Assembly: GCA_002633005.1 (NCBI GenBank) | Contig: NMRA01000384.1 | Location: 35,958 to 99,957 of the forward strand | Source: Phoronis australis | Lineage: Eukaryota; Phoronida; Phoronidae | Reading direction: 5' to 3' | DNA length: 64,000 nt | Part shown: positions 53,915 to 64,000 of the stretch, one piece after another | How positions within the stretch are numbered: position 1 is the first letter of the stretch | Layout of the letters: every line of letters begins with the position of its first letter | The notes under the pieces: generated by a model | What the model was told of the DNA's origin: nothing | The model's database searches: none | What the model saw: the letters and a program-made list of their open reading frames with translations, nothing else | Translations under genes and position numbers: made by a program

Positions 53915-54075
53915 TAATTCATGAAGTTTATCCCATTATTCATGAAGTCTATCCCATAATTCATGAAGTCTATCCCATAATGCATGAAGTCTATCCCATA
54001 ATTATGAATTCTATCCCATAATTCAACATTTCATCCTCACCAACCAATCACTTCACTGATAGCCATTTTGTTAGG
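53915..54075. repeat. Dispersed repeat with 22-bp internal tandem units, copy 2
   Basis: Five units of about CCCATAATTCATGAAGTCTAT, then AATTCAACATTTCATCCTCA, CCAACCAATCACTT and GCCATTTTGTTAGG. Same architecture as 29150-29285. Confidence 0.75.
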
Positions 54076-54283
54076 GTATGCTGTTAAGGTCTCGATCTCA
54101 TTCGCGAAAAGCTGGTCTTTGTCTTGCGTGATTTTGCTTTTTGGCGAGATAATCTGGTCAGCGGAATGCACCACTGGGTTTTACTTGGGTGGAAATAAAA
54201 GGTACCTCCACCACGTGCTGTGAAACTTTAGTCAGCTGCGTATTCTTAAAACTAAGGTATGGAGCAGCTGAATGCTTTTAATT

Positions 54284-54432
54284 CTTCTTGTTTTTATCTG
54301 TCACCAGTCGCATGTTTGTGGGTCTGTTCTTTGTCACCAGTCACATGTTTGTGGCTCTGTTCTTTGTAACCCGTCACATGTTTGTGGGTCTGTTCTTTGT
54401 CACCCGTCACATGTTTGTGGGTCTGTTCTTTG
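54284..54432. repeat. 33-bp minisatellite, CACATGTTTGTGGGTCTGTTCTTTGTCACCCGT-type
   Basis: Four to five units that keep a small plus-strand frame open (repeat RHMFVGLFFVT). No start context or neighbour suggests a gene. Confidence 0.8.
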
Positions 54433-54479
54433 CTAAATCTCGCTTAATCAATGATGTTGAAATTGTAGCTTAGAAATGT

Positions 54480-56845
54480 TTATTTAGTCATATGCCATTG
54501 CTATTTTACTCTTATGGAATTTGATATATTCTGGATCACATTATCGGAGTTGTGTTGCGTGGTAGGGAAGATATAATTCATTCCTGGCTATAAGTTCGGA
54601 GGCCATTGTTTGCCTTGGTACATAGTTTATATGAGGACCACATATGTTCAGATTACAAGCACTATTTATGTACACTTCATTCAGGTGTCTATGTTTTCAT
54701 TTTCACATTCGATTATATGTAGCTAGACAACTAAAGAGCCTGGTGTTAGACAGATTTTCACCAACTGAAGCCTGAAGAGGTCGCTCTAGCCATCCAAAAA
54801 GAAGTAATCGCTAAAAACTACTATTCTAATAGTTTTTAGAGTGCATATGTTTTCACAATTTTGTGTTTTTATTGCGCCAAGGAAGAACACAGTGTCAAAA
54901 ATTATGGAAGCGTAAGTCACCAGTAAAAATTACTTTTAAGAAAATGTGAAAGGGGAGATCTGCAGAATACTGTTTTTCATAATCAAAGGAATTCCATTTT
55001 AATTTCCAGTTCAAAGCTCTAAATTTGAGAGATTGTCCAAACACGTTCCATGGGGTGTATTGCATGGTTGACCTTCTTTTGAGTTTTGTGCAAAAACTTG
55101 CTTCTTATAACATATTTCCCGGTAGCTTGGCTCTCCTGGAATTCATTATTTCATCAAGGTTGCTGTCTACTTGTGGCCATAAAGCCACTATGAGAGTAGT
55201 GTTTACTGACCTTGCTACATCAAGACTAGGCTAGGCAAGGTGCTTATTAAACTCTAATGAGGTAGCAATGAAGGCAAGCCTATTGGTCAAGACATGTTGG
55301 AGTTAACTGAACATGTAACTCTTTGTTAGAAGTAGGGTCCCTGTAATTATTTCCACCAGGCTAGGTTTATTGCATAGGAAACACAAAGGGTGTGGTAATG
55401 AGGTGTTTACAGGGAATGAGTGGTTGGGGTGTAATTTAATTGTAAACATAACTTGTAAGTCCTGTCAACCCTCATTTTATGTTAGGAGAAATTATATTTC
55501 TTTCTATTGATGAGCCTTTGCAGTTTGTTTTGTTCTTTTGTGAAAATGATGATGTACTTTTAAGTTGTAATAACAATAAATTCAGTTGTCAGTTAGTAGA
55601 TGTGCTGTGTTTTCCTCTCTGGTATGCGCAAGAATCCTCAAAAATGCCCCTGTCTTTATAATCAATTGTGGCTCAGAACCTGGTATAAGTTGTACACTTT
55701 CTGTGTTTTTACTAAAGTAGTACATGCTCTAACCCTTCAATTAAGTCTCATTTCGAGTTGCTTGGATAAATTCTCTCATCCAGTTGTATTTGTCCTGTAT
55801 GGGAGTTATGCTGTATGTACCAGGTGCTTGTGTGCCATGAATTTTTCTTGGGAGGGTGCATTTTTGCCACTTGAATCGTGTCTAATCGGGGTTGCAAACT
55901 ACGCAACAGAAAAGGTAAAATGCGCCCATATGATGAGCAGGGAACAAAAATTATAGCGCCAATGGTGACTCTTTTGGGGTTTCTATTGGTGAAAATAGCT
56001 GAAGCTCAATTTTATTGACCATCTTCCAGTAAAGAGGCTGTAAATTTGAATCCGCGTTCCGACCAGGTATTGCAGCACTTAATTGCAACTACTGATAAAA
56101 TTGGTTTCAATTTCTTCCTGATAGAGATGACAAATGACTTCAAATGTTTGTAAACAACTGCCGGTTTGCTACTCCTCTACACCATCCCCACTTGATCACA
56201 GTCTTGTACATGCCGGGACAACCCAACTTATAGACTGGTGAACAATTAAACGAACTTGGCAGTTCTAAATTCTGAAATCACCTCTATAATTTCATAAGAA
56301 ACAATTTGAGATCATTTTTAGATCGGTAATTGGTTTAAATGAAAGGATTTTCGAGATGGAAAGTGGGTTTACTGCCGCTTACACATTGTTTTGATGTCAC
56401 GTGACACCATTTTGAATGTGAAGCGAACTCAGGGGCTTCAGGCAATATACGCTGGAAACACTATTATCATTGCCTCTGTTTCCGTCCACAAAAAGGGTGG
56501 AAAGTGAAATCAAAACATCTTTAAAGATTTTCAGACTTCTCTTATCAGCTGCCAGATTAAAGTACAATAAAGAGTATTTGAGGGGAAGGACTTGCGGTTT
56601 TGACCGTCCCGGCAGAGTTGCATGCCTACCACTCCGGACGGTCCCTCACGACCGGGAAATAAAAAAAACGTCACGAGAGATGTTGAAAATAGTTCATGCC
56701 CCTCTATGTGTCCATGTTAACGTCGGACGGAAACTGACGAATATTTGTATCGAACGAGCGTGTAGAGTGACATTGATGACAAGGTAATCTGTATCAATGT
56801 GTTATCCTTTCAATCACTTAGCGATTTTTTTACATTTTTGTTGAT
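54480..56845. other. Intergenic DNA, no recognised gene
   Basis: Small plus ORFs at 55025, 55600 and 56470 (up to 118 codons) match nothing I know. No RNA genes seen. Confidence 0.5.
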
Positions 56846-56848
56846 TTT

Positions 56849-57044
56849 TAGAATATGAATAGGTAAATAAAACAACAAGAATGAATCAACTGAAATTTTC
56901 GGATATAATAACGTCCTTTGTGAACAGAAACAGAAATAAAGTAAAATCAAACTTTATTTCTGTTTCTATTCACAAAGGACGTTATTATATCCGAAAATTT
57001 TAGTTGATCCATTCTTGTTGTTTTGTTTACCTATTTATATTCTA
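56849..57044. repeat. Large inverted repeat, 94-bp arms with an 8-bp loop
   Basis: The left arm 56849-56942 pairs with 56951-57044 with only a few mismatches, around AAAATCAA. It could be a foldback MITE or a hairpin RNA source. Confidence 0.88.
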
Positions 57045-58718
57045 TATTTCGTGAAACAATAGTATCCTTGGAAGGATCTGGATCGCCTTATTTATTTTCA
57101 GATTTATTTTCTACGTTGTTGATTTTTAGGACGCCCACATGTTTGCGTCGTGTCACACTTTGAAGCGATGTGGTTTACAAAATAATTCCACGGTTACTGT
57201 GTCGTAGTTCGTGCATCCGTTTTTTATCATTCCTGGAAAGAGTAAAAAGCGAGCATCGTTGAGACTGGAAAGGTCACTAAACTGACTGTCCCATTTCAGG
57301 TGATAAACTCGTCGTTTAAAACCGAAACAGGCCATTACTTACGGTTTGTAAAGCTCGTCAATTAGCGATTTAGTAAGATTTTTTTTGTATACTTTTTGAT
57401 GATATGTCGCCGAAGGATTCCTATCTCATTAATAGACGGTTATTCAAGTACGATGATAAAATTGACGATCAAGGATTTATGAAATTACATCTTTATTACG
57501 AGTACTTGACGTTTCAAAACTTCCACTGAGCTGTATTTTCAAAAGAATGAATACACACAACATGCAAAACCCATGGTGGGAGAATTACAGGATTTTTTTT
57601 AAAACCTTGATCGTCAATTTTATCCTCATGTTATGGCCGAAAACGAACACTATACAAGTACACGTTTAATTTTTAGGCAACTTTAAAATTTAAAGCGTGA
57701 ATAAATGTGATCAACTGAAGACGTCTGGTATTTTTTCGTTTCAAGCCGCTTTACAAACCATGCTCAAGCGCCAAAAACGACTTTTCTTAATCGCGCATTT
57801 GCTCTACAATAAAAAGCCTATAGAATTGCACCGATGGCCATACTGCTTCGAGAAAGTTCGAAGGCGGAAACTAACCCGCCGATAACTTCATGAGCCTGCC
57901 GTTTCGGCAATAAAAAACCGCTAGCTGTTCTCGGTTTCTAAAATCATTTCTAATCTGAGCAAGAAATAATTTGAGGAAAATTTTAAGTGGCCTAAGTCAA
58001 CCCTTTTCTTTGACAGAAAGTACGGGATATTGACCTTTTCAGTAAAAGTTCTGATTTTTTTCTCTCGCTCTTTATCTGCCGTTCTTGAAGTGTAGGGCTA
58101 CATGTATGTTGTTCGCGACACATGCGCTGTGGGCTACTTTGACTGCTCTCACTGAGCTGGGTGTGCGATTTTGCAGGGAAAATGTTCCGCTTTTCCAATT
58201 TTCATGGTAGGTGCTCAAGTTTTGATGAAATAACTTTTCATTCTTGACAAATGTGAAAAAATGTCACTTTGCAAATAAAACTGTTAAGTATTGCACTTAC
58301 GGTCGGCTGTGTGTGGGGAGCATCATCTTAATTTTAATTAAAGACCCATGAAAACAAAATTTTTTAGAACCTTAGCGAGACAAACGATGATGGCGTTTAC
58401 ACCAGAGTGTATATTTACACTAGAGTATATATATACATACGGTGTCTTCTGCCATTTACAAAAATACGCTACATTCGGGGGGTGTATTATGAAGTAAGTT
58501 CAAGCAATACTCTGCAAAATGAGTACAGTTTTTGCTTGGTCTTCTGTCATTCGAAAATTTTCAATGAAATCACCCTTGGTCATCGAAATTTCCATTAGAT
58601 GCGCAGTGTCATCAGTCCATTGATCTTTTTGACTGTCCATACTTGCCGCTTGAGAGATAGTTCCAAAGTGGGGACCTGGATACCCGAACCTCAGAGATAC
58701 AGATTCAGGACAATTGTT

Positions 58719-59384
58719 TTAGAATAGTCTTCTCTTTTCCACTGAACAAACCCTTCTTGTGTCGGCTTTGCTGAGAAAGAGTACCGAGCGCAAATACTGC
58801 TTTTCTTTCTCCCCATACGAACGCTGTGTAGATTTACAATTACTCCCGGCCGGGTGCAGTTTTGGGTATGGTGCATGTTTACTTAAGCGTGTAAAAGCTG
58901 GTGCTACGTTTACATAAACGGAGCTCAACATCGAGTACTGTGCACTTTCACAAAGTAAAATATTGTCAGGGTTCATTTGCAACGGAAGCCAACACCATCG
59001 TGCATTATATTCACCAAGTGCTACCGTGATGTTCTGTAGATAAGCCCATGGGCGAGTATTAGGAAAATGAAAAATTTCGGAGGTTTTAGTAACACAAAAT
59101 ACACGGAAAGTCATAAGTTTCCTGTCTTTGACATTTTTTTTACTTAAAAACGAGTTCGTAAAATTTATGTTGATAAATGCATAATTCGCCAGCATTTTTT
59201 TCGTTTTTAAAAATGATAAATGCTCTAAAATGAACTTGTGACTAAATGTTGACCCTTGTGGGCTTTTAAGAAGAAATTTTCTGAATAAACGCCCCATGGA
59301 CTTATCTACAAAAAAAAAACGGTACATTATGTGCATAAAAATGCAATTGCAATGTGTTGACCACACCAAAATGCCCATGGGCAT
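58719..59384 (-). other. Unrecognised 221-codon ORF
   Basis: An open frame from ATG at 59384, longer than expected for this base composition. The C-terminal half is Cys, Pro and Arg-rich and GC-richer; the N-terminal half has poly-Phe from an A-run. No domain is recognised, and it has no splice or promoter support. It may be chance, a decayed element or an unannotated exon. Confidence 0.25.
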
Positions 59385-59509
59385 TGATAAAGAAATACTC
59401 TGTTTTTCTCATCGTCGTAACTGATTCGCGTGTCGCGCACTTGTACTCTTTAATATTGAAGATAATAACTGAACCTTTAAAAATGACCGCGTCGTAATCT
59501 ATCACAACA

Positions 59510-61860
59510 GTTCAAACCATCGTCTACTTCATTCCAACTGGGTTTAGATTTTGAATTTTCTGGGTGCGGTCGTAAGTATTATCTTTAAGTTTTTAAAAGA
59601 ACTGTGATTAAATGTGCTATGAATTTCCCGTCAGATTGATCGATCTCGCTCTCACATGGTACGCCCTTGGTTTAGCCCGAAGCTGCAGAGTGCTGTCCAG
59701 TTTGTTTACCCATAGACTATAGTACATAATCTATGGTTTACCACACTACGGTAAGAACGTAGGCCTATTTGTAATTCTTTAAATTAATCTGTTCAGGGAC
59801 AGAACTGTCAAATGTAGCACTTGAAAACTTAAAATAAGTTGCTACCACTACTAGTAAAGGTGATTACTCGCCAGTGACAGCATTCTGCTCACCGATTTCC
59901 TCAAATTTCCAGGCTACTAGATTTACGCCACTATGGTTCATATTACACCCGTAATCCTTATGCTGCATCAGGGAGTCAAAAACTAGAGTTTGACTTTGCT
60001 TAGCTAATCTGGACAGGGTATGGTAAGTACCTTTACCAGAATGATGCCTTGCTTTAGCTTTTCTCGGAACAGAAAATATGAAAAATTGTGGGAATTCACA
60101 ACAATGTTCAGAATCGCTCAAAAATCAAAATAGTGGCAGTTTTGACTATTACTATTTTGGCTAAACTAGTGAGATGTTACTGTATTTGGTTTTTGTTAAG
60201 ACAATTATTTATTAATTTGTTGGAACACATGACCTCAGGGTGTCTCATAGAATTGTATAAATCGGCACTTGCCTACTGTAAGGCAATATTGCAATTGTCT
60301 CTTGACTGAATGTTTGGATGCCCGGCTCTGCATTTAAGAGGGTCACAACAAATCTGTATAAAATGATGGTGAACAAATGACGGTTTAGAATAACAAAAGA
60401 AGGCGATGGCTTTGCATTATATTGTTTTTCTCCATAAATTCAAGAAGTATGTTGAAAGTGACCTCCAATTTCAAAATCAAAAGTTGCATAGTTTCACTTA
60501 AAACAGACAGGTTGTTTTATAATTTTTACAATGGTGGGTGAAGAACCCAATATACAAATTGAACTGCTGAGCTACATTTAGTGAAAGATGCCCATATTGC
60601 CTTTGTGTTGTGAATCTTGATATTTTGTTTTGCAACGCGAGTTGCTTGTGAGTTTTTTGTTTGCTTTTCAGGTTTTTTATTTTTGTTTTTGTTTTTTTTT
60701 GTTTTGTCAGCAGCATGTATGCACACGGACAGCCAACGAAGAGTTAACTGAACAATTTATAATTATTATTATTCAATTGAAAATACAAAAAATCAACAGC
60801 ATTTTTAAATGAGATCTCCTTCCATAATTCTCAAGTTTTAAATTTTTGTAAGAGGTTACATTTTGTTGGCCAATCTACCAACAAACTCAAAGAGTCGATG
60901 TCTAATTAGCATTGCCCAGGGGCATGGTGTAGTTGCATAATATCCACGGCAACTAGTCATTGGATAAAGTCTTAAGTTACAGTTTGGTAGCGTCCCATTC
61001 AAGTTGATGTCTGAGGCTTACACAAGTCCTATTTCACGTTATCTTTTCTCACTGTTTGCAGTAACCTAAGTATTTGTGATAAAGAAACATTTCATTTGAC
61101 ATTTTTGGTAGATGCGTGTTTGTATTACTAGACTCACCAAGCAGTAAGTTACGAAGCTCATGCCTGTCACTGTTACAAATTTGAACTAAGTTTTATTTTG
61201 AGTTAATTACGGTTTTAAATGTCACTTTTTAGAAAAATTCCATTTGCTTACCTTCTGTTTGCTTTAAGTTAAAATTCTTGTTTGCAAATTATGGATCTTA
61301 AGAAAATTGAAATTTTTTTGTCTCATTAAAAACTTTTTGTATTTATTTGTTTTCTTTTGTTACAGGTTATGGGCTTTAATTCCAGACCTCGACATAAACA
61401 ACGAAATGTTTGAATGTGAAAAAATATTCTTTTTAAAGATTTTATCCTCCCTTTTCTGTAAGTAAGTCCATCATCTTGTATCTTAACTTGTTGAGATCTC
61501 ACCACAATGTATGGTCTTATGGGCATTTTCTTAAAATTGGCTTCACAAGTTTAAAGTGTGGGTGTTCGTTCATCCTGACCATGCTTTTTTTCGCCAGTCT
61601 GTCCATAAAAATGATAAAATTGTGTATGAAATTTCAAATTTGTTGTTTTATCAAATGTCTCTTTCTTGATTTTGATTCAAAACACAAGTTGGAATAGTTA
61701 AAACCATCACTTTTGGATTTTTATTAAGGAACCAAAAAATAAAACAAATTTCTGTCCACAAATTTACTGCTGAAAATGAAAAAGAATGAACTAAGTACAC
61801 TGTAGCGTCAAACTAAGTTTCTATAAGTAAGAGATGAAAATAGCGACAATAGTCTGATAT
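59510..61860. other. Intergenic DNA, no recognised gene
   Basis: AT-rich, several homopolymer runs, nothing recognised. Confidence 0.5.
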
Positions 61861-61861
61861 A

Positions 61862-61936
61862 ACGTGCCCACATTTTGAGAACCCAGTTGACACCTGTTAT
61901 TCAGTGGAGAAAACTGGTTCTCAAAATTCGGGCACA
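61862..61936. mobile_element. 75-bp inverted-repeat (MITE-like) element
   Basis: GTGCCCACATTTTGAGAACC on the left and its reverse complement, GGTTCTCAAAATTCGGGCAC, on the right, with about 24-bp ends and TATA on both sides as a possible target duplication. Confidence 0.65.
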
Positions 61937-61939
61937 TTA

Positions 61940-63725
61940 TATAAGGCCACTACTGAAAATAGCTGAATGGTCGGAAACTCAGATGTTTAGAATTATTGAA
62001 ATTTTCAGGAAAAAATTTCTTTCGAACAATGTGAACTGTTTTAAGCAAGTACACTGCATGGCGAAGGTTATGGTGAAAACTAAAATTTGTTTTTTATGGT
62101 TTGTATCGCTCGATTTAATACCATGATCATTTTTCTGAGAAATTTAACTTTGATAAATTCACGTATGCATGCCACATTTTATAGGAAATTCAAGCCTCCG
62201 TGCTCAGTAATTCTTTACTTATTAGCACAAAATATACGAGTGAAATTGTATTTTGTCAAATTTCCCCACAAAAATAAAGATTAAGACAGATTTAGTCTGT
62301 TACTAGTATGGTTTGTATTGTATAGATGTCACGAAACAACATTTGGTAAAAAATTCCATTATGTGCAGTTCAGTAATCAGCCTTTGAAAAATGAAAAAAA
62401 TAACAGTTTTAACAATTATTATTTTTGTAAAAAATAAGTGGAAATCCATAAGCACCTGGTTGTAGTTACAATTCATACAGTCAGGTAAGTTGTAGTGTTA
62501 ACCTGCTGCATTTTGTGTTTCTCATTCATTGCTTCAGTGTGCTAAACTGTGTTGTACAAAAGTAAGTGGACAAAATACCTGTAGGTTTCCCTGTCATGAT
62601 AGCTATACAACAAAACCGACTTGTGATAACTAATAGGGTGGCAAAATTCTAATTACAAAATGGCTTAGCCTCCTTGCTAACTGTCCCTTCATTCTTGTTC
62701 CCGAGGGAAGATTTAACTCCGACGATGAATTCGGTTTCCACCTAGCCATCATGACGGGGACATCTGGGTCATTTTGTCTGAACACTTTTGGCTTGTACTG
62801 TATTTACTCAGCCTGTCAATGCAGTCTGAACACTTAAACCATCTGTTAGAAGCAACAAAATTTGAAGTACCTCTCCAACTCTATCTGTTTACATTTAAAC
62901 AGATTTCTTATTGTGTAAAGGTTTGTGTGGTTGTGTAAACACAGATTTTAATCAATGTTGACATATATCTGTAGATTTTAAAGGGATTTCAGTAAAAACT
63001 AAAGAATTTCATAATGTATCTTAATTGTTTGTTTCGATAAAACTTAAAGCTGCATATTGCCCCGTTCAGCTGATTGAGAAACAAAAATTACTTCAAAATC
63101 GCTCTCAAAATGTTCCTTACAGGGATAGGATTCTATTTTCGTTACCAACAAGAGCAATTAGCCATCAACGACTCACTAAAATGCTGCAGAGTTTATTGGG
63201 TTTTTCCAACCCTAAAATTGCTGAATCAAAAATGGCGTACATGCGCATTGCTCATGACTTGAGTTGCCGACTCATTCGGCAGTTACGAATTAAGAATTTA
63301 AAATCGACAGTTAAACAGTGGCAAAATGCAACTTTAAGTTTAATTTATGATACAGAATTAACTTAATATTTAACTACAAAATTTGGCACGTTTTCCTGGT
63401 TTTGAAATAAATAAGTGGATATGTCAGCAAGAGAAGTAAAACAGAGTTGTCGCGTTGTCCAAAAAGAAGCAGTGAAACAAGAGATAAAAGTGTGGTTGAA
63501 AAATAAGATGTACTTACGATGGTAAAGTTAAAATGAGCTTATGTTTATTCATGTGAAAAGCAAAGCTTATTAGCCAATCACGTTGCGTCATTGTTGCTGT
63601 CAGATAGATAGTCATGAAAAAGGTCAGTCCATGATCAACAGAGTATTACATAACGATGCTGTGAACAAAAGACCAAGAAGTAATAAATTTTACCTGAATT
63701 AGGAGTAAACTGTTTACACTTTCAG
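61940..63725. other. DNA upstream of the laminin G exon
   Basis: The ORF at 63025-63366 (113 codons) is not recognised. This stretch is probably intron of the gene at 63726, because that exon begins after an acceptor. Confidence 0.45.
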
Positions 63726-63967
63726 GTCTTAATTTTATTTGTTATGGGCAATCTCCTTACTTCCTTGACACCGATGGCTTCATACGCTACTCTGTCGGGA
63801 ATTCTGAGTTACACGGCTTGGAAGACAGACTTGTAGCACGATTTCGCTTCTGCAGTGATCATGGGATTCTTATGTTCCAAGATGGCGGAAGTTCATACTT
63901 CTTCGCCATGGGAATTAACAGCGGAAGGATTTATCTAGAATGGAAGACGTCTTCACAAGTAATTGAG
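63726..63967 (+). CDS. Laminin G-like domain exon of a gene running off the right edge
   Basis: After acceptor CTTTCAG, with a phase-1 intron, the exon reads LNFICYGQSPYFLDTDGFIR then YSVGNSELHGLEDRLVARFR, FCSDHGILMFQDGGSSYFFA and MGINSGRIYLEWKTSSQVIE, with donor GAG|GTAATT. The pattern (initial strand FIRY, LVARFRF, GILMF, YFFA and RIYL) is that of the first half of a laminin G domain, as in neurexins, CNTNAPs, Crumbs, EYS or Slit. A phase-1 start often follows an EGF or signal exon. Which family member it is cannot be told from 80 residues. Confidence 0.7.
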
Positions 63968-64000
63968 GTAATTGCAAACTTCTGAATATTCCCTAATACG

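Noticed and set aside
63025-63366. 113-codon ORF as the first exon of the laminin G gene
   Set aside because: There is no signal peptide or Cys pattern, it ends in a stop, and it has no donor that would join the 63726 exon.

Overview
This is a stretch of animal nuclear genome. The genes are split by spliceosomal introns of roughly 0.3 to 9 kb, the DNA is AT-rich, and introns hold tRNA-derived SINEs, small foldback elements and many minisatellites. Two runs of N and one isolated N mark assembly joins. I cannot name the species; intron density, repeat style and apparent heterozygosity suggest a marine invertebrate (for example an ambulacrarian, cephalochordate or mollusc).

Region 1 (about 0.5-39 kb, minus strand) is one complete gene, FKBP15 (WAFL, FK506-binding protein 15). 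I could chain 30 coding exons with consistent reading phase from an ATG at 38896 to a TGA at 532, giving 1465 residues, or 1414 if a duplicated exon is an assembly artefact. In order the protein has a short acidic N-terminus, a WH1-like region, an FKBP domain with the usual pocket residues, a Gln/Pro-rich linker, a long coiled coil, an acidic block, 14 tandem copies of a 22-residue repeat, and three PLFG-plus-acidic motifs ending in DLDWLS. The 22-residue array is the most unusual protein feature in the window.

Region 2 (39-41.5 kb) is the divergent intergenic region. It holds one perfect CRE octamer in the FKBP15 leader and another further out, and may contain a non-coding first exon for the gene to the right.

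Region 3 (41.5-52.6 kb, plus strand) is SLC31A1/CTR1, the high-affinity copper importer. It has five coding exons and 212 residues, with a Met/His N-terminus carrying four DPHAGHNM repeats. FKBP15 and SLC31A1 are also head-to-head neighbours on human 9q32, so this looks like an old conserved gene pair.

Region 4 (52.6-63.7 kb) has no recognisable gene. It contains a tRNA-SINE, a minisatellite-bearing repeat, a hairpin with 94-bp arms, a small inverted-repeat element and an unexplained 221-codon ORF. At the right edge (63726-63967) one exon of a third plus-strand gene encodes the first part of a laminin G-like domain.

Other notable non-genic features are an LTR-like segment with heat-shock elements ahead of a TATA box (about 3.28-4.03 kb), and two tandem duplications (about 0.96 and 0.69 kb) broken by N. 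In the first, one copy looks like an element-free allele and the other like an element-containing allele, so both may be unmerged haplotypes.
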